Shown piece after piece: positions 1 to 5,865 of a stretch of 7,464 nucleotides of DNA. Numbering within the stretch: the stretch's first letter is position 1; every line of letters starts with the position of its first letter. Both the position numbers and the translations under genes were made by a program. This DNA comes from Candidatus Hydrogenedentota bacterium (lineage in GTDB: Bacteria > Hydrogenedentota > Hydrogenedentia > Hydrogenedentales > CAITNO01): assembly GCA_903822375.1 (NCBI GenBank), contig CAIJOU010000669.1, forward strand, positions 1 to 7,464, given 5' to 3'. The notes below the pieces were generated by a model that was given only the letters and a program-made list of their open reading frames with translations, was not told the DNA's origin and ran no database searches.

Positions 1-32
1 CCTTCGGGGACGGGTCTGTTTTGTAACGTTAA

Positions 33-92
33 CCCCGGGTTCCCTTCGGTCACCCGGGGCTATTCATATGCGGCCCCTTTGGGGCCGAAGAC
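33..92 (+). repeat. Degenerate palindromic repeat, copy 1: GC hairpin plus TTT-loop hairpin
   Basis: Two hairpins stand in a row. The first has a perfect 8-bp stem, CCCCGGGT (33-40) with ACCCGGGG (52-59), and an 11-base loop. The second has a perfect 7-bp stem, CGGCCCC (71-77) with GGGGCCG (81-87), and the loop TTT, followed by AAGAC. The right part, from TCGG at about 45 to AAGAC at 92, aligns with 328-373: both read TCGG, then ACCC and a GC block, then a short spacer ending in CATA or similar, then CCC-TTT-GGG and (A)AGAC. I cannot name the family. It resembles REP- or MITE-like interspersed elements in size and structure. Confidence 0.6.
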
Positions 93-127
93 GGTTGGGG
101 CCACTCGCGCGGCACCGTACACGACAG

Positions 128-160
128 CCCAACGGGGTTATGGAACAAAAGGTTACCCAT
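128..160 (-). repeat. Degenerate palindromic repeat, inverted copy
   Basis: Read on the minus strand, 151-128 matches the core of the copy at 344-365 at about 19 of 24 positions: TTTTG-TTCCATAA-CCCC-GTT-GGG against TTTG-CTCCATAA-TCCC-TTT-GGG. The terminal hairpin is decayed here, with only the CCC/GGG core still pairing. It is judged a diverged member of the same family in the opposite orientation. Confidence 0.5.
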
Positions 161-162
161 GC

Positions 163-194
163 GCCCAGCCGGGCAAAAGACCGGGGTTGGCGGT
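163..194 (-). repeat. Degenerate palindromic repeat, second inverted copy
   Basis: On the plus strand GCAAAAGA-CCGGGGTTGGC (173-191) matches the reverse complement of 332-348 (GCAAAG-CCCGGGGTTGGC) with a two-base length difference. A small hairpin, GCCC (163-166) with GGGC (171-174), sits where the family's second hairpin would lie. It abuts the neighbouring inverted copy, giving a tandem pair on the minus strand. Confidence 0.45.
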
Positions 195-291
195 CGGCGA
201 GGCGAAGTGGCGCCGTTTGCCTGCCTTGGAGTACCGGAGGCTTCTGGGAACAGAACCCTTACAGGGCAGAGAATTATATAGGGAGCCGTCC

Positions 292-373
292 GCCCGGGGT
301 GGGCCGAAGTCACATGTGCGTGTGACATCGGCCAACCCCGGGCTTTGCTCCATAATCCCTTTGGGATTAAGAC
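292..373 (+). repeat. Palindromic repeat, copy 2, with 52-base long hairpin and TTT-loop hairpin
   Basis: Bases 292-343 form a nearly continuous inverted repeat. GCCCGGGGT (292-300) pairs with ACCCCGGGC (335-343), GGCCGA (302-307) with TCGGCC (328-333), and GTCACA (309-314) with TGTGAC (321-326), leaving a six-base loop and two single mismatches. After a nine-base spacer comes a second hairpin, TAATCCC (353-359), TTT, GGGATTA (363-369), then AGAC. The left arm continues on the minus strand into sequence resembling another diverged unit (about 300-255), so the long palindrome may be two copies head to head. It lies 34-115 bases beyond the stop of the minus-strand peptidase gene. Neither strand has a T-run after a stem, so it is not a standard intrinsic terminator. 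Confidence 0.65.
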
Positions 374-406
374 AAGCAAGACCCCGTGTTTCGGTGATTT
401 CGGCGC

Positions 407-2785
407 CTATGGCGTTCCGGACGCGGAAATGTTCGCCCCGGCCGGGAAATCGAAGGTACGGATCAAATACACGTCGTCGCCGCGAAACGACCAAGGTCGC
501 CGGATGGTGTTTGGCTCCACCGCCATGTGGTCGGGCCGGACCGGCACTCCGGGCAAACTCGGCAGGCCCAACAGTCGCGCCTCGACCTTGAGCGCAAACG
601 GGGCCGCCGGATCGACTTGGAACGTCATGTCCGCGCCTTCGGCCGGAAATCCGCGGAAATTCAAGCTCCAGTCTTTGCCGCCACCTTCAACTTTCTGGTC
701 AAAGACCATGGCGGAGCGGATGGTATTGTCAGACACCAGCCAAATCCGCACATCAAGGGGCCGTTCGGGCGTGTCAATATGTACCGTGACGGCGCGGCCA
801 TCCGGTCCGACACGGTCACTGACCACCTTCGCCTGCGGCCCCTGATAGGGTGCCACCGGCGCTGGGGCTTTCCAATATTCCCGGTTGTCGCCCGGAATGT
901 ATTCGGTGACGGCGCCGCGCGGCGGCTTGGAACCGTCCGACGGGAAGAATGTGGAGGTCCATTCATCCAGTTTATGGTCGTAGCTGAACCACGCGGCCGT
1001 TCCGGTGTCGAGATTAAGCCCATAGGCCAGACTGTTGAGCTTTGGCCGTTCGGAGGTATAGCCGCTGTTGGCGGTGCCGAAGGCCAGCATCAGCACCGCG
1101 ATGCCAGTCGCATAGGCGGGCAGCCACCAGCGGTTGGGACTGGTCATCAACGGAACCTGCGGGATCAGCAGACTCAGCACCAGGACCATAAGAAAGGCCA
1201 ACCCCGGCGCCATCATGACCATAATCGTGGACAGAAGCACCTGGTAGGACGGGGCCACAAGAACGATGCCAGGCACTGCAAAAGCCCCGAGCAGGAACAC
1301 ACGAAGCGCAGGCGCGGGGCTGTCGGCGCGCCACAGAAATGAAACGGCCAGGCCGAGCGAGGCAAAGAGCAGCGGCCATGCGGCGACGTAGCTGCCGCCC
1401 GGCATGAAATGCTGTATGCCCGCGAGAATAGGCACCCACCACGCGAGCGCCCCCGCGGCGAGGTTAGCCGGGCGCATCCAGCGGCAGAGCCCCTGATAAC
1501 ATGCCATGAAGACGCCCACGGCAAGCGCGGCAAAGGCCCAGCCGTAGAGGCCGTTGTGGTTGAGCGCCACCAGGTCGGGCAGATTCGTGACGCCGGTGGT
1601 GTATTGGGTGTACAGCTTTTGCGGCCCATACGCCAGCCCCAGCGCCGCCAGAACGACCAAGGCGGACAACACCGCCGTAAACGCAAAGGAAAGCACGCCC
1701 CCGAAAAAGCCCAACAGGGTGAGATGGCCGCGCACCACACCCAGTATCACCATGAAAAGGAAGACGAGAGCCGCCGTCCACGCAACGGGCCCGCTCCACG
1801 CCATGGGGTAATGGACTATCCGGGAACCCACGGTGTTGAAATACACCAGGTCGGGTTTCACCAGGTCGCCGTCGAGCGGCAGGTTGCCGAAATGCCGTGC
1901 AAGACCCAGGGCATAGGACCCATGGTTTTGCAGACTGGCCAGGCTCATATGCTCGGGCGTGTCATTCTTGGTGTGGTACCAGCAGAAGTTGTCAATGAAA
2001 GCGACATTGAAACCCTTCAGACCCCTTTTCTTCGCCGCCGTAAAATCGCTGTTGAAAGGCATCATCTTGTAGACGTTGTACATGAGCGAGCAGGCGCGCA
2101 CGTCCACCCCCGCCTTGGTCACCTCCGGGATGAGCCACCCGTTGCCCACGCTGGTCTCGAACATCATGGAGGGGCCGGCGGTGCCGCGCGTCTCAAAGTT
2201 GAGGATAAGGCCCACTTTGTCGGCCATCGGACTGCGCATGAACGCCTCCGCCCCCACCTCCCCGGACTCCTCGCCGTCTGTAAACAGGAAGATGACGTCA
2301 TTCTTCAGGGGTGGCCCCGCCTTGAGCGCCCGGGCGGTCTCCAGCATGGTCACCACGCCCGCCCCGTCATCCGAAGCGCCAGGCCCGTAGGGAACCGAGT
2401 CGAAGTGCGCCATGAGGGTGAACGCCTTGGAGTTGGCCGTGCCGGGAATGCGTCCAATCACATTTGTACTGACTTCGAAGCCCCTTCGATGCAGGTACTG
2501 CGAAGGCTGCTCCTCCACCTCCAGGCCCATCTCCTTCAGTTTTCCGACGATATAAGCGCGCACCGTGGCGTTGGCCGCCGTGCCCATCGGGTGGGGCACG
2601 CGCGCGGTCGCCTTGCTGTGCTCAATGGCGCGCAGGGCCGAGAATTCGGTGGCCGGCGCTGTGGCGGGTTTGGGTGCCGGGGCCAGGAGCGCATAAGTGG
2701 CCAAAAAGCCTACCAGCAGGAAGGTGCCGGCAACAAGGACTGACCTCGTCATCCCTGAACTGGTCTGAAACGCTAAGGACTTCAT
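407..2785 (-). CDS. M28-family zinc metallopeptidase with multi-pass membrane region and C-terminal domain (ERMP1/Fxna-like architecture)
   Basis: The product has 792 residues. An N-terminal membrane anchor lies at about 14-35. The M28 catalytic domain (about 45-300) has the full di-zinc set: H127 and D129 in AHFDS, bridging D139 in GASDDGAG, the E172-E173 pair in DGEES, E198 in NFETR and H271 in WYHTKND. M28 enzymes are co-catalytic zinc amino- or carboxypeptidases. Residues about 330-570 form roughly eight hydrophobic segments, and 580-792 form a soluble, beta-rich-looking tail. This order is that of eukaryotic ERMP1/Fxna, and many bacteria have uncharacterised homologues. The peptidase domain is probably extracytoplasmic, with the substrate unknown. 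The start at 2785 is preferred because AGGGGA (2799-2794) lies 8 bases upstream and a hydrophobic anchor follows; ATG 2752 is a weaker alternative. The frame stays open upstream, but that stretch is antisense to the next gene and reads as non-protein. It is transcribed divergently from the lipoprotein gene. Confidence 0.93.
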   Translation of the reverse strand: MKSLAFQTSSGMTRSVLVAGTFLLVGFLATYALLAPAPKPATAPATEFSALRAIEHSKATARVPHPMGTAANATVRAYIVGKLKEMGLEVEEQPSQYLHRRGFEVSTNVIGRIPGTANSKAFTLMAHFDSVPYGPGASDDGAGVVTMLETARALKAGPPLKNDVIFLFTDGEESGEVGAEAFMRSPMADKVGLILNFETRGTAGPSMMFETSVGNGWLIPEVTKAGVDVRACSLMYNVYKMMPFNSDFTAAKKRGLKGFNVAFIDNFCWYHTKNDTPEHMSLASLQNHGSYALGLARHFGNLPLDGDLVKPDLVYFNTVGSRIVHYPMAWSGPVAWTAALVFLFMVILGVVRGHLTLLGFFGGVLSFAFTAVLSALVVLAALGLAYGPQKLYTQYTTGVTNLPDLVALNHNGLYGWAFAALAVGVFMACYQGLCRWMRPANLAAGALAWWVPILAGIQHFMPGGSYVAAWPLLFASLGLAVSFLWRADSPAPALRVFLLGAFAVPGIVLVAPSYQVLLSTIMVMMAPGLAFLMVLVLSLLIPQVPLMTSPNRWWLPAYATGIAVLMLAFGTANSGYTSERPKLNSLAYGLNLDTGTAAWFSYDHKLDEWTSTFFPSDGSKPPRGAVTEYIPGDNREYWKAPAPVAPYQGPQAKVVSDRVGPDGRAVTVHIDTPERPLDVRIWLVSDNTIRSAMVFDQKVEGGGKDWSLNFRGFPAEGADMTFQVDPAAPFALKVEARLLGLPSLPGVPVRPDHMAVEPNTIRRPWSFRGDDVYLIRTFDFPAGANISASGTP

Positions 2786-3041
2786 GTGCACTTTCCCCTT
2801 GGTTGACTTGCTCTGCGGCCCGACGGACCACTTTGAAATTTGTTGGGACCCGGTGTGCCGGGGCCGGTGGCTCTTTGCCGTCTGGTTTATGACCATGGGC
2901 GTGACTGGTGAGTTTCGCCCATTCTTGATGGCAAAGGCAACAGGGTTCAGGCTGTTCTCTGTGCTTTCCAAAACCGGGATGTGGTACGCTCTTTGGGTGG
3001 GTGTTCCGACGTGATCGCCCAACCAACCCCGGAGTACAGCC
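2786..3041. promoter_or_regulatory. Divergent intergenic region between the peptidase and the lipoprotein
   Basis: The two genes are transcribed away from each other, so this 256-base spacer should hold both promoters. I see no convincing sigma-70 pair on either strand. Two hairpin-forming inverted repeats are present: ATGGGCG (2895-2901) with CGCCCAT (2916-2922) around a 14-base loop, and CCCGG (2849-2853) with CCGGG (2858-2862) around TGTG. The first, near the middle, is placed where a shared operator could be, but this is only positional inference. No small gene is supported here. Confidence 0.4.
2794..2799 (-). promoter_or_regulatory. Ribosome binding site fixing the M28 peptidase start
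   Basis: On the minus strand AGGGGA ends 8 bases before the ATG at 2785. It decides the start, because the open frame continues far upstream without another comparable site. Confidence 0.65.
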
Positions 3042-3971
3042 ATGAGCATGCATATTCGCGCCCTTCTATTCCTAACGACGCTGCCAATGATTCTTATGGG
3101 ATGCGGTTCCGGTCCGGCCGTGCCGGCCGCGCCGGCCGCAGAGTCGCCGGAACAGCTTGTTTCGCAATGGATGACCATGGCCAGCGGGGACAGGGAAAAG
3201 ATGGACACCCAAAAACTGGCCGAGATCGTGCAAAAGCTTGCCGCGCAAGGGCCGGACAAACTGACGCCGCTGCTCGACGTGCTGGCGGACAAGGACGCGG
3301 ACCCCGGCAAGAAAGTGCTGGTGGTGGTAATGACCATGCCCTTCATTTCGCAGTCCCACGAACCAAGACTCATCGAATTGACGGGGACACAGATTGACTC
3401 TGTTTCGCGCGGCTGCGCCGCGCACCTGCTCGGTGTGCTGCAGCACCGCGGCGCGGGCACGCCCGCGGGATTGGCACGGATTAGGGAGCTCATGGTCGAT
3501 ACAGACCGCCATGTAAGCAGCGCCGCGATTCTGGTGATGGAACAGTACGGCGACCCGGACGGAGTCGCCAAGGCAATCGAATTGTGGTCCAGTCCGGAGG
3601 CCACCGCCGAGGAGCGCAACTCGATCGTGCTGAACATGCCGCAACTGGCCGTAATGAAGAACACGAAACTTTTCGCCGAGGCGGTGCTGGACGCGAAACT
3701 GCCCGCCGAATCGCGCTCGCGCGCCATCAAGGATCTGGGAATAATCGGGGATGCGTCCGTGCTGGATGCGCTCAAAAAATGCGCCGAGACGGAAACAGAC
3801 CCCGCGCTCAAGGAAATGGCGAAGGCCTCGGCCGAAGCCGTGGAATACCGCGCAAAAGAGGGTTTGGTGGCCGTGCCCATCAGCAAAGAGAATCTGCCAA
3901 AGCAGCCCGCCGGTGCGCCACCGGCGGACCCTGGGACCGCGCCCGTCCCCGCCCCCGCAGCGGGGTCATGA
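3042..3971 (+). CDS. HEAT-like repeat lipoprotein
   Basis: The product has 309 residues. The N-terminus is a lipoprotein signal: basic H4/R6, a hydrophobic stretch 7-19, then lipobox L18-M19-G20-C21. Lipidation at C21 is expected, with residue +2 a glycine and so no classic inner-membrane retention signal. M at -2 is slightly atypical. A short Pro/Ala linker (25-33) leads into an all-helical body (about 36-270) of HEAT-like helical pairs, clearest at about 147-181, 191-220 and 224-262 (for example SRAIKDLGIIGDASVLDALK). Such solenoids bind proteins, and nothing catalytic is visible. Residues 288-309 are a Pro/Ala/Gly tail that is probably disordered. The start at 3042 has GGAG (3031-3034) 7 bases upstream; the ATG at 3048 is possible. 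The small protein follows after 19 bases. The partner and role are unknown. Confidence 0.85.
   Translation: MSMHIRALLFLTTLPMILMGCGSGPAVPAAPAAESPEQLVSQWMTMASGDREKMDTQKLAEIVQKLAAQGPDKLTPLLDVLADKDADPGKKVLVVVMTMPFISQSHEPRLIELTGTQIDSVSRGCAAHLLGVLQHRGAGTPAGLARIRELMVDTDRHVSSAAILVMEQYGDPDGVAKAIELWSSPEATAEERNSIVLNMPQLAVMKNTKLFAEAVLDAKLPAESRSRAIKDLGIIGDASVLDALKKCAETETDPALKEMAKASAEAVEYRAKEGLVAVPISKENLPKQPAGAPPADPGTAPVPAPAAGS
3907..3927 (+). repeat. Perfect 9-bp hairpin in the 3' end of the lipoprotein gene
   Basis: CCGCCGGTG (3907-3915) pairs perfectly with CACCGGCGG (3919-3927) around a three-base loop CGC. It lies in the codons for the Pro/Ala-rich tail, 42 bases before the stop. No T-run follows. 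It may be a by-product of Pro/Ala/Gly codons in a GC-rich gene. Confidence 0.5.
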
Positions 3972-3990
3972 GCGCCGGTTTACGGAAACT

Positions 3991-4362
3991 GTGAGGGTTC
4001 ACGCCTTGTTGTTTCGAAAGAACAAGCGCCCCCATCCGGGCATGCTCAGCAGTCTGCGCGACACGGTGGCCTCCGAAAAGCGCAATCCGGTGCTTGACAT
4101 GGACCGGTCGGCGCCGCAACACCCGTCGGTCGGCGAAGCCTTTGTGCGCATTGAATATGACATGATGCTGAAAGGTTCACATGTGCTGCGGCGCGGCGTG
4201 GAAACGCGCCAATACCTGATCATGGTGAACGGTACCGTCCGCATTGTAAACAGCGGTGACGTGGTGGACCGCGACACCTATGATGCGCTGGTGTTGGCGG
4301 GTGTTATTGCGCCGCCGCGCGGACCGAAGCAGGGCAGCGGCGGCGACACCGACCCGGATTGA
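3991..4362 (+). CDS. Small hypothetical protein
   Basis: I do not recognise this protein. From GTG 3991 it has 123 residues: a basic N-terminal stretch (about 9-30), a central segment (about 49-110) with alternating hydrophobic residues that looks folded (FVRIEYDMML, QYLIMVNGTVRIVNSGDVVDR, YDALVLAGVIAPP), and a Gly/Asp-rich tail. No signal peptide or membrane segment is seen. The start is uncertain. GTG 3991 has only a weak CGGAA upstream, TTG 4006 (118 residues) has GAGGG (3993-3997) at an 8-base gap, and ATG 4042 (106 residues) lacks a ribosome site. An eight-codon frame, ATG 3968 to TGA 3994, overlaps the lipoprotein stop as ATGA and the GTG as GTGA, which could couple translation. It is probably cotranscribed with the lipoprotein. 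It has coding character because the folded-looking core survives in a frame independent of its neighbours. Confidence 0.6.
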   Translation: MRVHALLFRKNKRPHPGMLSSLRDTVASEKRNPVLDMDRSAPQHPSVGEAFVRIEYDMMLKGSHVLRRGVETRQYLIMVNGTVRIVNSGDVVDRDTYDALVLAGVIAPPRGPKQGSGGDTDPD

Positions 4363-4443
4363 CGGAACGGCATGAAATAGCCTTTCACCCCCTGGGGTTC
4401 CTTCATTGCGTGCCTTGCGGCATGCCGGGAAGGAGTGATTGAA
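4363..4443 (+). promoter_or_regulatory. Leader upstream of the photolyase gene with ribosome site and small palindromes
   Basis: GGAAGGAG (4427-4434) is a strong Shine-Dalgarno sequence. It sits 9 bases from ATG 4444 but touches the in-frame GTG at 4435, so 4444 is the start. Just upstream are a 10-base palindrome CGGCATGCCG (4418-4427) and small hairpins TGCC/GGCA (4411-4422) and TGAAA/TTTCA (4373-4387). Pairing of the palindrome could partly hide the ribosome site, but no regulator is apparent. No clear promoter is seen. Confidence 0.5.
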
Positions 4444-5865
4444 ATGGGTGCGCCCTCGCTGGTGTGGTTGCGTTTGGATCTGCGGCTGGAGGACCACGCC
4501 GCGCTGTCCGCGGCCGTAGTGCGCGGCGACGGAGTAATTTTCCTCTTTGTTTTTCCGCCGAAAGAGGACCAAGCGTGGCTGGGCGGGGCGGCCCCCCGCT
4601 GGTGGCTCCATCATTCGCTGGCCGAACTGGCCGCGTCCATTGCGAAACGGGGGGGACAGCTTATTCTGCGCAGGGGCGACGCGGCGGAGCAGGTGGCGCA
4701 GGTCGCGCGGCAGTGCGACGCCGACACGGTGTACTGTCATCGCATCATCGACCGAGACGAGGAATCCCGGTTGAGCCGTGTGCGCGCGGCTTTGGAGGAT
4801 GCGGGCATGCGCCTGCGTGTGTTTGCACCCAATCTGCTTGCGACCCCGGAGGCGGTCATGAACCGCGCCGGCGGGCCGTTCAAAGTCTTTACGCCCTTCC
4901 ACAATGCCGCGCGGCAGGTGCACGTGGCCGGGCCAATTCCCGCTCCGGCCCGTCTGGGCGGTCCGGGCAAGGCGATGACGTCCCTTTCGCTGGAAGACTT
5001 GGAACTCCTGCCGCGGCACAATTGGGCGGGTGGTTTGGGCGCGCGCTGGACGCCCGGAGAGGCCGGGGCACGGCGGCGTCTTGAAGCGTTTCTCGACGGT
5101 CCCGTGGCACGGTATCCCGAAGACCGCGATGTGCCCGGCGTCGAAGGCACTGCGAGAATCTCGCCCCACCTTCATTTCGGAGAGGTCGGTGCGCGCACGC
5201 TGTTCCATGAAGCCGTCCGGCGCACGGAAGCCTCGCGAAAGGGCGGAGCCCTTCAAGGCGGCGAGGCATGGCTGCGCCAGTTGTACTGGCGGGAATTTGC
5301 GCACCATCTGCTGTTCCATTTCCCCCGGTTGGTGGAAGAACCGATGCGGGTTGAGTTTGCGGCATTTCCGTGGCGGGACGATGCGGGGTTGCTGGAGGCG
5401 TGGCAACGCGGGCGCACCGGATACCCCATGGTGGATGCGGGCATGCGTGAACTGTGGCACACAGGCTGGATGCACAACCGGGTGCGCATGATTGCCGCAT
5501 CGTTTCTGGTGAAGCATCTGCTTCAACCCTGGCAGGCCGGTGCCGCGTGGTTCATGGACACACTGGTGGATGCAGACCTTGCCAACAACACGCTGGGATG
5601 GCAGTGGACGGCGGGATGCGGCCCGGATGCCGCACCCTATTTCCGCGTGTTCAACCCGTCGTTGCAGGGAATGCGCTTTGACCCGGACGGCATCTATGTG
5701 CGCCGCTGGGTGCCCGAACTGTCCGGCCTGGATGCAAAGCAGATTCATGCCCCCGGCGGCCCACCGCCGGGCAGTGACTATCCCAGCCCGTTGGTGGAAC
5801 ACGCCGGTGCGCGTCAGCGCGCGCTGCTCGCCTATGCGAAGGTGCGGGGAAACAAAACGATATGA
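4444..5865 (+). CDS. phr: Deoxyribodipyrimidine photolyase (cryptochrome/photolyase family, class I/III-like)
   Basis: The product has 473 residues, the usual length for a bacterial photolyase that reverses UV-induced pyrimidine dimers with blue light and reduced FAD. The N-terminal alpha/beta antenna domain begins LVWLRLDLRL (6-15). The helical FAD domain shows TARISPHLHFGEV (236-248), LYWREF (280-285), TGYPMVDAGMREL (325-337), MHNRVRM (343-349), NNTLGWQW (381-388) and DAAPYFRVFNP (395-405). Landmarks by E. coli PhrB numbering are conserved: W277 as W282, N341 as N345, flavin-facing N378 as N382, and the electron-transfer tryptophans 306, 359 and 382 as W310, W363 and W386. Oddities are L10 where the motif normally has an Arg or Asn, Q279 where E. 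coli has substrate-contacting E274, and a shortened GGPPPG segment (438-443) near the C-terminus. The start at ATG 4444 is chosen for its ribosome-site spacing. TspO follows downstream. A CPD substrate is likely but not certain given Q279. Confidence 0.95.
   Translation: MGAPSLVWLRLDLRLEDHAALSAAVVRGDGVIFLFVFPPKEDQAWLGGAAPRWWLHHSLAELAASIAKRGGQLILRRGDAAEQVAQVARQCDADTVYCHRIIDRDEESRLSRVRAALEDAGMRLRVFAPNLLATPEAVMNRAGGPFKVFTPFHNAARQVHVAGPIPAPARLGGPGKAMTSLSLEDLELLPRHNWAGGLGARWTPGEAGARRRLEAFLDGPVARYPEDRDVPGVEGTARISPHLHFGEVGARTLFHEAVRRTEASRKGGALQGGEAWLRQLYWREFAHHLLFHFPRLVEEPMRVEFAAFPWRDDAGLLEAWQRGRTGYPMVDAGMRELWHTGWMHNRVRMIAASFLVKHLLQPWQAGAAWFMDTLVDADLANNTLGWQWTAGCGPDAAPYFRVFNPSLQGMRFDPDGIYVRRWVPELSGLDAKQIHAPGGPPPGSDYPSPLVEHAGARQRALLAYAKVRGNKTI
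5752..5771 (+). repeat. Perfect 8-bp hairpin inside the photolyase 3' region
   Basis: CCCGGCGG (5752-5759) pairs with CCGCCGGG (5764-5771) around the loop CCCA. It encodes the unusual GGPPPG segment. No T-run follows, so it is not an intrinsic terminator. Confidence 0.45.

Larger units (their letters stand above)
1..406. other. Gene-free left-edge region filled with degenerate repeats
   Basis: No reading frame here looks like a real protein. Open frames of 85-170 codons exist on both strands, but their products are low-quality, Arg/Pro/Gly-rich, lack a convincing ribosome site and run through the palindromic repeats. Repeated peptide shadows such as NPGL followed by PLGL or PVGL appear in frames of both strands, as expected when one non-coding element is present in several copies. 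Apart from those copies I see nothing recognisable in about 195-255, and bases 1-32 are too near the edge to interpret. Confidence 0.6.

Noticed and set aside
353..369. Intrinsic terminator for the peptidase gene
   Set aside because: The stem is good, but the minus-strand sequence after it has no T-run, and the hairpin is better explained as part of the repeat family.
1..406. CRISPR array or tRNA in the repeat-rich left edge
   Set aside because: The repeats are unevenly spaced, degenerate and in both orientations, unlike CRISPR, and no cloverleaf can be folded from the hairpins seen.
79..591. 170-codon plus-strand frame at the left edge
   Set aside because: It runs through several palindromic repeats and into the antisense of the peptidase gene, has no ribosome site, and its repeated peptide pieces are explained by the repeats.
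1409..2743. 444-codon plus-strand frame opposite the peptidase
   Set aside because: It is a shadow frame rich in Arg, His and Gly with no domain; the minus-strand frame has an intact M28 active site.
2982..2997. Sigma-54-like sequence TGGTACG-CTCT-TTGGG, 45-60 bases upstream of the lipoprotein start
   Set aside because: The nearly invariant GC of the -12 element is GG here and the -24 element has a further mismatch; no enhancer-like site was identified.
2786..3886. Upstream extension of the peptidase frame to ATG 3886 on the minus strand, which would give 1159 residues
   Set aside because: It is antisense to the lipoprotein gene, its Ser/Ala-rich sequence looks like a shadow, and a ribosome site plus membrane anchor mark 2785 as the start.
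4435..4443. GTG 4435 as the photolyase start, giving 476 residues
   Set aside because: The Shine-Dalgarno sequence directly abuts it; ATG 4444 has normal spacing and begins at the expected N-terminal motif.
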